Assembly: GCA_003136895.1 (NCBI GenBank)
Contig: PLDY01000023.1
Coordinates: 903-42,174 of the forward strand
DNA from: Candidatus Erabacter solicola
Lineage (GTDB): Bacteria; Vulcanimicrobiota; Vulcanimicrobiia; Vulcanimicrobiales; Vulcanimicrobiaceae
Reading direction: 5' to 3'
Length of the DNA stretch: 41,272 bases
Shown here in pieces: positions 8,822-16,772 of this stretch. The notes under the pieces were generated by a model, which ran no database searches, was not told the origin of the DNA, and saw only the letters and a program-made list of their open reading frames with translations. The position numbers were made by a program, and so were the translations under genes. The stretch's first letter is position 1. Each line of letters begins with the position of its first letter.

Positions 8822-9276
8822 TGCATATCTTTCTGTTCCAAGGCTTCGCCGTCGATCACGAGTTCGCCGCGTTGATTCGTGCAGGTCGTACGGCAACGCA
8901 GGCGGCGCTTGTCGAGAATAATCTCGACAACTTCGCTGCACGCCGTGATCGTGTCGCCGGGATAGACCGGTTTGAGAAAGCGTAGCGTTTGCGCGAGCGA
9001 GATGCCGCCCGGCTTCTGCAACAGCATGCCGTTGGTGGCGGAGATCAGGCTCGCGGTCAGCAACCCGTGCGCGATCCGTCCGCCGAAGCGCGTCGCCTTC
9101 GCGTACTCTTCGTCGACGTGGACCGAGTAGTTGTCGCCGCTGATCGCGGCAAAGAGCAGAATGTCGGCCTCGCTAATCGTCTTGGTGAACGTCGCACGAT
9201 CGCCCAGCTCGAATGCCTCAAAAGGCTTCGTTTCATAAAAGGACACGTCTCGCTCGTTCGCCGTCGCCGGGCTCAA
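8818..9276 (-). CDS. MaoC-like hydratase ((R)-specific enoyl-CoA hydratase type)
   Basis: 152 residues forming one hot-dog domain. The hydratase-2 motif is visible: ISEADILLFAAISGDNYSVHVDEEYA has the catalytic Asp and His, followed by RFGGRIAHGLL. PhaJ-type enzymes hydrate trans-2-enoyl-CoA to (R)-3-hydroxyacyl-CoA. The TTG start overlaps the manA stop (TTGA). A GTG nine codons later is an alternative. No polyhydroxyalkanoate or fatty-acid gene is nearby, so the pathway is open. Confidence 0.9.
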   Translation of the reverse strand: MSPATANERDVSFYETKPFEAFELGDRATFTKTISEADILLFAAISGDNYSVHVDEEYAKATRFGGRIAHGLLTASLISATNGMLLQKPGGISLAQTLRFLKPVYPGDTITACSEVVEIILDKRRLRCRTTCTNQRGELVIDGEALEQKDMQ

Positions 9277-10325
9277 AACTGCGCTAGGAAGCTGGAGCTC
9301 TCGTCGACGGGGACCGCGGCGCGGGCGTAGCGCCGGAAAAGGGCTTCCCGATCTCGCGGCGGCGCGGCCGTCAACACCCTCGCGCCCGTCTCGAGCCCAC
9401 GCAGCATCACGACCTCGAAGGCTGCCGGAACGAGCGCCGTTTGATATGGCGCCAAGCGAAGCCGCGTCTCACGCGCTTCGAGTTCGAGCGGGCAATCGAG
9501 CGCCGTCACCACGAGCGGCATCCCGTCCGAATCGATCCCATGCGCTTCCGTTGCGAGCGCAACGCGCTCGACCGTGAAGCGAGGATCGGCAATCAGCGTG
9601 GTGCGGCGCAATCCATCGAGCACATATTCAAGAGCGCGCAGCGCGCCGGCATGTGACACGCGATAGTCGAGCACGTCGGCAGCCTTCTCGACGTGCAACT
9701 GGCGCGGTTTGCCGTCGGGCCCGAGGCGGTCGTAGTCGAAGATGCGATAGGTGAGGTCGCTGGCCTGTTGGGTCTCGTACAGAATGATCCCGCTTCCGAT
9801 CGCGTGCAACGTACCGGCGGGCAGATAGAACGCGTCGCCGGCGCGGGCCGGGACGCTGCGCAACAGCGTGCCGAGCGATCCGTCCTTCACCCGCGCGAGA
9901 TATTCTTCACGCGACGTGTTGCGGTTCCAGCCGAGCACGATCTTCGCGTCAGGCTCGGCTTCCAGCACGTACCAGCATTCCGTCTTCCCGAACGGTTGAT
10001 GCTCGACGCGTTGCGCGTACGCGTCGCCCGGGTGGACTTGCACCGAGAGCGGCTTGCGCGCGTCGATGAACTTCGTTAGGAGCGGAAAGATCTGCGCCGG
10101 ATCGAGCGAGCCGAGCAATTCGACGCCGAGTTCTCCGCGCAGGTCGCTCAGCGTACGCCCGGCGTAGGCGCCGTTGTCGATGCGATTGGCGTCCCAGCAC
10201 TCCCACGATTCGCCGATCGCAGCCGCCGGATCGCCCGGCTTTCCGTAGCGCCGCGCGAGCGCATGCCCGCCCCAAATCGCCTCGACCTCGCGAGGCTCGA
10301 TCAACAGCGGATAGAGTTCGCTCAC
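9273..10325 (-). CDS. manA: Mannose-6-phosphate isomerase, class I
   Basis: 350 residues; interconverts mannose-6-phosphate and fructose-6-phosphate, feeding GDP-mannose and glycan synthesis. Zinc ligands and family motifs are present: LSVQVHPGDAYA, KTECWYVLEAEP, LPAGTLHAIG, and YETQQASDLTYRIFDYDR. The length is that of the short bacterial/archaeal type. The GTG start overlaps the upstream stop in GTGA. It is coupled to GlcG-like and MaoC genes in the same operon. Confidence 0.94.
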   Translation of the reverse strand: MSELYPLLIEPREVEAIWGGHALARRYGKPGDPAAAIGESWECWDANRIDNGAYAGRTLSDLRGELGVELLGSLDPAQIFPLLTKFIDARKPLSVQVHPGDAYAQRVEHQPFGKTECWYVLEAEPDAKIVLGWNRNTSREEYLARVKDGSLGTLLRSVPARAGDAFYLPAGTLHAIGSGIILYETQQASDLTYRIFDYDRLGPDGKPRQLHVEKAADVLDYRVSHAGALRALEYVLDGLRRTTLIADPRFTVERVALATEAHGIDSDGMPLVVTALDCPLELEARETRLRLAPYQTALVPAAFEVVMLRGLETGARVLTAAPPRDREALFRRYARAAVPVDESSSFLAQF

Positions 10326-10753
10326 TCCGCGAGGAACGCGTCGATTCCGGCGTGCGCGATTTGCAGGTCTTCTTCGGTCGTACCGGAGCTGACGCCGATG
10401 CCCCCGATCACCTGACCGTCGACGACGATCGGCAGGCCGCCGCCGATTTGCGTGACGTTGAGCTGCGAGGCGAGCGCGAGCCGAATCGCCGCTACACCGT
10501 CGCCGCCGGCTTCTTCGGCCGTTGCGCGCCGGCGACGCGCGGCCGAGCGCGCCTTGGTCAGCGCAATCTCGATCGAACCCGAACGAGCTTCATCCATGCG
10601 GGAGAACGCAACGAGTTCGCCGGAGGCGTCGACGACGGCGATGCAGACGCCGACATCGATCGCTTGCGCCTTCTTCTCCGCCGCATGAACGAGCACGTGG
10701 CTCCCCTTGCACGACAGGCCGATACGTTGGCGGCGGATGAATGCTTCGTCCAC
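10322..10753 (-). CDS. GlcG/HbpS-like heme-binding domain protein
   Basis: 143 residues. The GlcG domain is visible as VCIAVVDASGELVAFSRMDEA near the start, ALASQLNVTQIGGGLPIVVDGQVIG in the middle and GIGVSSGTTEEDLQIAHAG at the end. HbpS members bind heme; GlcG members have no proven reaction. I start at the GTG at 10753, which has GAGGAG four to five bases upstream; reading further upstream would enter the preceding gene. Overlaps manA by four bases. Confidence 0.88.
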   Translation of the reverse strand: MDEAFIRRQRIGLSCKGSHVLVHAAEKKAQAIDVGVCIAVVDASGELVAFSRMDEARSGSIEIALTKARSAARRRRATAEEAGGDGVAAIRLALASQLNVTQIGGGLPIVVDGQVIGGIGVSSGTTEEDLQIAHAGIDAFLAE

Positions 10754-10770
10754 GATGCTCCTCGGTCGGT

Positions 10771-11460
10771 CTAGAGATGCACGATCAGTTGCTGATGGGC
10801 CGTCACGCCGATCTCGCCGCGCGAAACGCCGTGTTCTTGCGAATCGCTGTGCAAGACCAGCACGATTGCGTTGCCGTGCCCCAGCGCATCGGGCGTGCTC
10901 ATCACGACGTTGGCGTTCCCGTCGACCGTTGCCGTGAAGCTGTTGGTCGCTCCGTCGCCGTCGATCGGCCTGAACGTCGTTCCGTCGGCCGCGAACGAGA
11001 CGCGGAAGATGCTGTAGACGCCGAAGGCGATCAATTTCTGGAAGGACATCGTCAAGCGCGAGCTGCCGTTGGGCTGCGGATCGATATCGACCGTCCCGCT
11101 TGCTCCGAACCACCGGTCGAGCGTGAAGCCGAGCGAGTCGCCCTTGGCATTGTAGGCCACGACTTCTCTCAAATCGTCGACGCGCGCAGTCCGCAGGCCC
11201 GCGATATGCGCGATGCCTTGGTCCGAGGTGCCCTCGGCGGCCGCATCGTCCTTGACGAAGATCTCCGGGTCGACGGCGGGAGAGCGGCGGCCTTCCTGCG
11301 AGAAAAAGGCGGCATGGGTGACGAAGGGAAGCGTCAGCCGGTTCGGTTGTGCCGGCGGCGGCGTGACCTGGGCTCGTGCCGCCGGAATAGCGCTCAATGA
11401 CGTTACCATAATGACGGCGGCTAGCGCCGAAACGATGTGATTGCGACGTTTTCCGATCAA
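10771..11460 (-). CDS. Secreted protein of unknown function
   Basis: 229 residues from a TTG (GGGGG about seven bases upstream). A signal peptide is clear: basic MIGKRRN, hydrophobic IVSALAAVIMVTSLSA, and cleavage after ARA near residue 30. The mature protein is beta-rich (DRWFGASGTVDIDP, SFTATVDGNANVVMSTP, IVLVLHSDSQEH) with no motif I recognise. It is the first gene of the minus-strand operon that continues to the deacetylase at 6925. Confidence 0.72.
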   Translation of the reverse strand: MIGKRRNHIVSALAAVIMVTSLSAIPAARAQVTPPPAQPNRLTLPFVTHAAFFSQEGRRSPAVDPEIFVKDDAAAEGTSDQGIAHIAGLRTARVDDLREVVAYNAKGDSLGFTLDRWFGASGTVDIDPQPNGSSRLTMSFQKLIAFGVYSIFRVSFAADGTTFRPIDGDGATNSFTATVDGNANVVMSTPDALGHGNAIVLVLHSDSQEHGVSRGEIGVTAHQQLIVHL

Positions 11461-12237
11461 CTGCGGCCCCCCACTAGCTTACCGAGGAGTACTCCGACGA
11501 TTTCGCCCGACCTGGCCTTTCAGCACTGCGCGAACGTTGCGGCCGCCGTGTACCAACGAGCACCTGCCTTCGTCACGTACCGCGTCGCGACCCACGTGAG
11601 CGCCCCGGCTATGCGGCAGCAGCGCGACGTAGTCCGCTCCGTGCAAGTCCGGACCAAGGACGACGTGGCCGTCATCCAAGATCTGCCGCAGGGCCGTAAC
11701 CAGCTCGGCCACGGCTTTCCCGTCACGCCGACGTTCGATGCGCTCTCCTACTTCACGTTGAGCTGGCGCGTCGGGGCGCACCAAGACGTCACTGCTTCCG
11801 TCCACGATGTCACGCCGATGACGTACGCCGATCCGTCGGCGTCGCGGGCCGATATCGTGGTGACGCGTCTGCGTTCGTACAGGGCGCAATACGCGCCGGA
11901 TTCAAGCGACGCACCCGGCGCCCAGACACACGTGACCCTCGCGCCGCTCGACTTCTTTAAGAACCAATATAATCCCGACACGACGTTTTATTTTAACGAT
12001 CTCTACATCGATAACGCCAGCGGCTTGCCGTCACGCGTGATCTTGGAAGGCTCCGAGGGAAAACAATTCGTTCTCGACTACGGCTCGGTCGAGGGGCATT
12101 GGGTTCTCACGCACATCCACTACGAAGAAGTTCTGCACGGGCCGCTGCGCGTTGGCCGGCTGCACGTGATCGCCGACGTCGTGTACGACAAGTTCACCTT
12201 CCCCGAACTTCCGCCCGATCCGCGCTTGGCCGGCTGA
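11437..12237 (+). CDS. Protein of unknown function
   Basis: 266 residues from a GTG. The soluble domain contains FVTYRVATHV, QVRTKDDVAVIQDLP, TFYFNDLYIDNASGLPSRVIL and HWVLTHIHYEE. This beta-sandwich-like pattern is seen in uncharacterised proteins that may be exported. No clear signal peptide is visible from this start, so the true start may differ. The 5' end overlaps the divergent secreted-protein gene by 24 bp. The stop overlaps the next ATG (TGATG). Confidence 0.65.
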   Translation: MIATFSDQLRPPTSLPRSTPTISPDLAFQHCANVAAAVYQRAPAFVTYRVATHVSAPAMRQQRDVVRSVQVRTKDDVAVIQDLPQGRNQLGHGFPVTPTFDALSYFTLSWRVGAHQDVTASVHDVTPMTYADPSASRADIVVTRLRSYRAQYAPDSSDAPGAQTHVTLAPLDFFKNQYNPDTTFYFNDLYIDNASGLPSRVILEGSEGKQFVLDYGSVEGHWVLTHIHYEEVLHGPLRVGRLHVIADVVYDKFTFPELPPDPRLAG

Positions 12238-13223
12238 TGCGCGCGATCGCGTATGAGGGCGCCGGCGGCCCCGAGGTTATCCGCCTGCGCGACCTACCGG
12301 CGCCGGAGCCCGGCAGCGACGACGCGCTCGTCGAAGTCGCCTACGCCGGGCTCAACCGGGCCGACATCCTCGAGCGCATGGGCTTCTATCCGTCGCCGCT
12401 CGGTGCGGGTGCGACGCCCGGACTTGAATTCTCCGGCGTGGTGCGCGGCACGGGCCGCAATGTGAAGAATGTCAACGCGGGCGACCGCGTCTTCGGTTTG
12501 GTTCCCGGCGCCGCGCATGCGGAGTTCCTGATCGGCAACGCGCAGACGCTCGCTCCGGTCCCGAGCGCACTCTCACTCGAGAACGCCGCCGCACTCCCCG
12601 AAGCATTCATGACGGCCTATGATGCGCTCTTCACGCGCGGCGGCTTTGCGCTCGGACAGAGCGTCTTAATTCACGCAGCCGGCAGTTCAGTCGGCCTCGC
12701 CGCGATCGCGCTTGCGAAGCACGCGGGTGGGACCGTAATCGGCACCTCCCGCACTGCGGAAAAATTAGAGCGGGCGGCGGCGCACGGACTCGATGTCGCG
12801 ATCGTGCTCGATGACGCCTGGGGCGATCGCGTGCGTGAAGCGACCGGAGGCCGAGGCGTCGATGTCGTGCTCGATTTCATCGGCGCACCGATCTTGGATA
12901 AGAACGTCGCGGCACTCTGCGGCGGCGGGCGCATCGTGCAGATCGGAACGCTCGGCGGCGCCACAGCGAGCCTCGCACTCGGCCCGTTGATGGCGAAACG
13001 CGCAACCTTAGTTGGAACCGTCTTGCGCTCGCGCCCGCTCGACGAACGCATCGCGTTGACGCGCGCCTTCGCGACGCGCCTTGGTCCGTTGTTCGCAAGC
13101 GGCAAGCTGCGCGCCGAGATCGATTCGACCTTTCCGCTCGCCAAGATGGCCGACGCGCACCGCCGCATGGAAGCCAACGAAAACTTCGGCAAGATCGCAC
13201 TCGAAATCAACCCCGCCGTGTGA
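12237..13223 (+). CDS. Zinc-independent quinone oxidoreductase / zinc-binding-dehydrogenase family
   Basis: 328 residues, medium-chain dehydrogenase fold. The N-terminal GroES-like domain (MRAIAYEGAGGPEVIRLRDLP ... AGLNRADILERMGFYP) resembles PIG3/QOR. The Rossmann part has VLIHAAGSSVGLAAIALAK, GGTVIGTSRTAEKLE, and GVDVVLDFIGAP. No catalytic-zinc cysteine/histidine set is seen, so NADPH-dependent quinone or enone reduction is likely. It is coupled by TGATG to the preceding gene. The stop codon lies inside the loop of a terminator-like hairpin. Confidence 0.9.
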   Translation: MRAIAYEGAGGPEVIRLRDLPAPEPGSDDALVEVAYAGLNRADILERMGFYPSPLGAGATPGLEFSGVVRGTGRNVKNVNAGDRVFGLVPGAAHAEFLIGNAQTLAPVPSALSLENAAALPEAFMTAYDALFTRGGFALGQSVLIHAAGSSVGLAAIALAKHAGGTVIGTSRTAEKLERAAAHGLDVAIVLDDAWGDRVREATGGRGVDVVLDFIGAPILDKNVAALCGGGRIVQIGTLGGATASLALGPLMAKRATLVGTVLRSRPLDERIALTRAFATRLGPLFASGKLRAEIDSTFPLAKMADAHRRMEANENFGKIALEINPAV

Positions 13224-13236
13224 CCGCACGGCGGGG
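13211..13236 (-). terminator. Strong hairpin at the gene end, likely bidirectional/tRNA terminator
   Basis: A perfect 10-bp stem (CCCCGCCGTG/CACGGCGGGG) with a six-base loop TGACCG. Read on the minus strand it is followed by TTGATTT, so it best fits termination of the tRNA-Ser(CGA) transcript. The plus-strand oxidoreductase stop codon (TGA, 13221-13223) sits in the loop. Confidence 0.6.
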
Positions 13237-13245
13237 AAAAGACTA

Positions 13246-13333
13246 CGGAGAGGGAGAGATTCGAACTCTCGGAACGCTCATCACGTTCGCCCGCTTTCGA
13301 GGCGGGTGCCTTCAACCACTCGACCACCTCTCC
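13246..13333 (-). tRNA. tRNA-Ser(CGA)
   Basis: 88 nt. Acceptor stem GGAGAGG/CCTCTCC, discriminator G as in serine tRNAs, long variable arm, T-loop TTCGAAT, anticodon loop CTCGAAA giving anticodon CGA. The 3' CCA is not encoded. Confidence 0.95.
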
Positions 13334-13362
13334 GCGCGATTCGGCCGGTCGAACCGACCCCT

Positions 13363-13371
13363 CTTATAGCA
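13363..13371 (-). promoter_or_regulatory. Extended -10 promoter of tRNA-Ser(CGA)
   Basis: TGC-TATAAG on the minus strand, about 30 nt upstream of the tRNA 5' end. It resembles the TGC-TATAAT element at 32689. No convincing -35 is seen. A small hairpin (GCACG/CGTGC) overlaps it. Confidence 0.4.
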
Positions 13372-13398
13372 CGTTCCGTGCCGTGGCTCCTGGAAAGT

Positions 13399-13854
13399 TC
13401 ACGCACGGCCGCGCTTCACGCCGAAGAACGCGCGCAGTTGCTCGCCCGTCTCGCGCTCCAGCACGCCCGCAGTCACCTCGACGCGGTGATTGACGGCCGC
13501 CGAAGCAAAGATGTCGATCACGCTGCCGGCCGCGCCGCCCTTCGGATCGCGACAGCCAAAAACAAGACGCGCAATCCGCGCAGCGACGATCGCGCCCGCG
13601 CACATCGCGCACGGTTCTTTGGTAACGAAGAGCGTCGCCTCCGGGAGTCGCCAAACGCCGAGCGCTTCTGCCGCGGCGCGAATCGCAAGCATCTCGGCGT
13701 GCGCGGTCGGATCGGGGCGGCGTTCTTTTTCGTTACGCGCCTCGAAGACGCACTCGCCGCAGACCAGCACCGCGCCGATCGGCACGTCACCGTCGACGGC
13801 CGCTTCAGCGGCGAGTTCGATCGCCCGGCGCATGCGCGCTTCGTCGTCGTTCAT
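13399..13854 (-). CDS. tadA: tRNA-specific adenosine deaminase
   Basis: 151 residues. Deaminates A34 to inosine in tRNA-Arg(ACG), which is encoded at 16019-16092. Zinc site: TAHAEMLAIR (His, catalytic Glu) and EPCAMCAGAI (two Cys). The N-terminal DVPIGAVLV is typical of TadA. The ATG is only eight bases after the encoded CCA of tRNA-Arg(CCG), with no room for a normal ribosome binding site. An ATG seven codons in is a possible alternative start. Confidence 0.94.
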   Translation of the reverse strand: MNDDEARMRRAIELAAEAAVDGDVPIGAVLVCGECVFEARNEKERRPDPTAHAEMLAIRAAAEALGVWRLPEATLFVTKEPCAMCAGAIVAARIARLVFGCRDPKGGAAGSVIDIFASAAVNHRVEVTAGVLERETGEQLRAFFGVKRGRA

Positions 13855-13862
13855 CTAAAAAT

Positions 13863-13939
<77 letters not shown>

Positions 13940-13954
13940 ACGCGCGTTCGCCTG

Positions 13955-14194
13955 TTATTTTGGGTCCTCGGGCGAGAGTTGCGCGGTGGTGGGGAGGTGC
14001 TTGAAGAGATCGAGTTTGTGCTCGACGAGCCCGCGGTAGAACTTGCGCACGCAATCGGGGTGACCGAAGAAATACGTGCGGGCGTACGCTAAGTCGTCGC
14101 CGGACGAATCCGGAACGTAGTGGGAGATTTCGATCTCTTCCATCTGTCCCCGGTCGACCGGATGAGGGCAGAAATCGCAGGGGATCGTTGACAT
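13955..14194 (-). CDS. Small Cys/His-containing protein, unknown
   Basis: 79 residues. CDFC near the N-terminus (residues 6-9) and GHPDC in the middle could form a zinc site; the rest is acidic and helical (CVRKFYRGLVEHKLDLFKHL). No family recognised. GAGG lies about 12 bases before the ATG. It sits between two tRNA genes on the same strand. Confidence 0.6.
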   Translation of the reverse strand: MSTIPCDFCPHPVDRGQMEEIEISHYVPDSSGDDLAYARTYFFGHPDCVRKFYRGLVEHKLDLFKHLPTTAQLSPEDPK

Positions 14195-14221
14195 CGTACG
14201 CCGTTACCTCGGGAAAGATTC

Positions 14222-14293
14222 TGACTCGGGCTGGACTTGAACCAGCGACCTAGGGCTTATGAGTCCCCCGCTCTACCGCTGAGCTACCGAGCC
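14222..14293 (-). tRNA. tRNA with CAT anticodon (Met or Ile2)
   Basis: 72 nt. Acceptor GGCTCGG/CCGAGTC (one G-T pair), discriminator A, anticodon loop CTCATAA. The GGTCGCTGG/TTCAAGT/CCAGC T-arm resembles E. coli tRNA-Ile2 (ileX), where C34 is converted to lysidine, more than elongator Met. The anticodon stem ends in an A31/G39 mismatch. CCA is not encoded. It is not initiator-like. Identity cannot be settled from sequence alone. Confidence 0.9.
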
Positions 14294-14428
14294 TGGTGCC
14301 GGAGGCCATCGGACCTGGCTGCATTTTCTCAAACCCAGGTTTACCCTTGCCGGGTGCATCCGCCCGAGCAAATTCTCTGTTTCGCTACAGGACCCCAATC
14401 GGGTACCTTGGCCAGTGAGGTTAGCTGT

Positions 14429-16000
14429 ATGTCGGTCCGCGTTCTTTTTGTGGTGGCGGGGTTGCTCGCTCTGCCCCAATCCGTCGGGGCGGTCGCCCTC
14501 GACTCGAACCCGTTGCTCGCGAAGCATCGCGCGTTCGTTGGCTGGACGAATGGCGATGGTGCCCTGACCGGTTGGCATTTTAAGGCCACGCGCACCGCGA
14601 CTCGCAAGAATGCAGACGGGACGACCGCGTCCGTGCTGACGTCCACGCTCGATGAGGTGCGGCGCGGTGCGCTCTATCGCGACACGGTCACCCGCGCCGG
14701 TGGCCTCACCACCGATGCGGGTTTCACGGGCCGCGCGTTCTGGGATTCAGACGAAAACGGCAATACCGTCAGTCACTTCGAGAACCTCGTTAAGTACGAC
14801 ATCTCTGAAAACGCAATCTTTGACGACGCTGTCTCCACTTTGAACGGTGCGACGCGCGGAACGGCCAAGATCGGCGAGGACACGGTCGACGTCGTCCGCG
14901 TCATTCCGAGCATCGGTCCCGCTCTCGGCTTTCCGGTCGATCTTTACGTGGACGCGAGCGGCGCATATCGCCGTGCCGTCGTGAATCCGGAATCCAGTGG
15001 CCGTACGACGATCAACATCGACAAGTACATCGACGCGCTGCCGGGAAAGAAGATCATCGGTACCTTCCATATTGGCACCGGCCGCGCGTTTGAGGTTCAG
15101 TCGGTCGAAGCCAACATCGCTGTGAGCGACGACGAACTTCATCCACCCCGCCCGCGAACGAGCTGGACGTTCGACGCGAGCGACTCGGTGCCGATCGAGA
15201 TCCGGCTGCACACGTCGCCCTACGGGTCGTCGGGCCGATCGGTGACGCTGCACGCATCGATCAACGGACACGATGGAACGTTCCTCCTGGATTCAGGCGC
15301 CTCGGGTTCGCTGCTCTTCAGCCCCTACGCGGATACATTGGGCCTGACGCCGATCGCATCGAATGAATACTCCGGCGTCAACGGCGTCGCGGTGCGATCC
15401 TCATACGTCAGAATCAAGGACCTCGCAATCGGCCGCAATGTCTTGCACGACGTCGTGGTCGACAAATCGGAGGGCAAGAGTTTCGAGGGAATCGACGGCA
15501 TCCTCGGCTACGACGTGCTCGCTAACGCGCTCGTCGAGGTCGATCTGACCGGCAAGCGCCTCAGCATTCACGATCCTGCGGTCTTCTTACCCAGCGTTGA
15601 AAAAGGCGCGGTCGCGTTTCCCGTCGATCTTGGGTCACGCCAGCCCGCCGTTCATATCACCGTCAGCAACGGAATCGATATGAAACCCATCTTCGATACC
15701 GGCGACGACTTCCTCGTGCTTCTATCGGACGACTTAAGTTCGCGGCTGGCGCCTGCGATCACGTCGCAGGTGTACTTCGGCGGCGTCGACGGCACTGCGC
15801 CTTTGCCCGCGCCATGCGCGAAGATCATGCAGCTACTCGTCGGGCCGTATCGCTACGAAAACAGTACCGTCTGTTTTGCGCCTTCGCGTGTCTTCGGAAG
15901 CGACGGCGGATTGATCGGCTTCGACTTCTTGCAACACTTCAACTGGACGTTCGACTATCCAGATGGGAAGCTCGTACTGACGCCAAACGGCGTCAAATAA
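14429..16000 (+). CDS. Secreted aspartyl protease with two retropepsin-like active-site motifs
   Basis: 523 residues. Signal peptide MSVRVLFVVAGLLALPQSVGA. Residues ~25-270 form an N-terminal region of unknown type. In the C-terminal half, GTFLLDSGASGSLLF followed by IDGILGYDVL is a retropepsin-like active site plus the hydrophobic-hydrophobic-Gly element. A second copy, KPIFDTGDDFLVLLSDDL followed by GLIGFDFLQHF, gives the two lobes. It probably acts outside the membrane; the substrate is unknown. The start was chosen for the signal peptide and the GAGG eight to ten bases upstream. Confidence 0.87.
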   Translation: MSVRVLFVVAGLLALPQSVGAVALDSNPLLAKHRAFVGWTNGDGALTGWHFKATRTATRKNADGTTASVLTSTLDEVRRGALYRDTVTRAGGLTTDAGFTGRAFWDSDENGNTVSHFENLVKYDISENAIFDDAVSTLNGATRGTAKIGEDTVDVVRVIPSIGPALGFPVDLYVDASGAYRRAVVNPESSGRTTINIDKYIDALPGKKIIGTFHIGTGRAFEVQSVEANIAVSDDELHPPRPRTSWTFDASDSVPIEIRLHTSPYGSSGRSVTLHASINGHDGTFLLDSGASGSLLFSPYADTLGLTPIASNEYSGVNGVAVRSSYVRIKDLAIGRNVLHDVVVDKSEGKSFEGIDGILGYDVLANALVEVDLTGKRLSIHDPAVFLPSVEKGAVAFPVDLGSRQPAVHITVSNGIDMKPIFDTGDDFLVLLSDDLSSRLAPAITSQVYFGGVDGTAPLPAPCAKIMQLLVGPYRYENSTVCFAPSRVFGSDGGLIGFDFLQHFNWTFDYPDGKLVLTPNGVK

Positions 16001-16018
16001 AGACGCGCGCGCGATTCG

Positions 16019-16092
16019 TGCGGTCGGAGGGACTCGAACCCCCAACCTACAAGTTCGTAGCCTGTTGCTCTATCCAATTGAGCTACGACCGC
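16019..16092 (-). tRNA. tRNA-Arg(ACG)
   Basis: 74 nt. Acceptor GCGGTCG/CGACCGC, discriminator A, anticodon loop CTACGAA giving ACG, the TadA substrate. CCA not encoded. Confidence 0.96.
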
Positions 16093-16177
16093 ATGCCTCG
16101 CGCGCGACCTTCCTTGATACCGCGCGCCGTGCGACTTCCCTGCTTTCGCCGTTTCCGTTACGCGAGCGGGAGCGCTT

Positions 16178-16267
16178 CGGAGAGAGAGGGATTCGAACCC
16201 TCGATACACCTTAACAGCGTATAACGGTTTAGCAAACCGCCGCCTTCAGCCGCTCGGCCATCTCTCC
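16178..16267 (-). tRNA. tRNA-Ser(GCT)
   Basis: 90 nt. Acceptor GGAGAGA/TCTCTCC, discriminator G, long variable arm, anticodon loop TTGCTAA giving GCT. CCA not encoded. It is the last intact gene of the tRNA group before the accessory region. Confidence 0.95.
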
Positions 16268-16479
16268 GTGTTTTCAAATCCTCGCTATGTAAAGGTTTGC
16301 GCCACCAGCTCGTTATTCGACGATCCGGCTTTTGGCCGCCAGGTTGCATTTAGGTCACATCTAGGACGGTGAGCAGTTTTTCCCGGCGTCCGGCGGCTAC
16401 CCTTTCGCAGTGGTCGCGAACTGATGCCGTGGGCCGTTGCTGGAGCACTGGAGCAAGAGAGGGCCCCGGGAGAACGCTC

Positions 16480-16772
16480 CAAGCGATCACTTCATGGGAG
16501 CGCGATGGCAGCAGTACTGAACAGGGGACCTTTCTCGCGTCCCAAGATCCGTTTACCCGAGCGGTGGACGTAAGAAAACTTGAGCCGAAAAATAAGGGCA
16601 TCTACCGCCTGCGCGTTCGTAATTGGCGCGCGCTGTTCGAACTCGATAAGCACGGGAAATATATCCGGTGCTCCGGATCGACGATCGGCGCGACGCCTGT
16701 TACCGGGCGGAACGCACGAGAGACCATCCGAAGAACGTGCCGGCGAAGGGAGGTTGCTACACTTGTCCATGA
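16480..16772 (+). pseudogene. RelE/ParE-type toxin remnant with a frameshift
   Basis: The reading DPFTRAVDVRKLEP, GIYRLRVRNWRALFEL and KHGKYIR (about 16546-16668) is the second half of a RelE-family toxin. The expected next residues VLRIDDRRDACYR appear in the next frame from 16668 to a stop at 16772. So one G is missing at the CGG/GTG junction (16666-16670). Upstream, only a degraded N-terminal region can be read and no antitoxin is seen. The end overlaps the start of the esterase gene. Confidence 0.55.
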
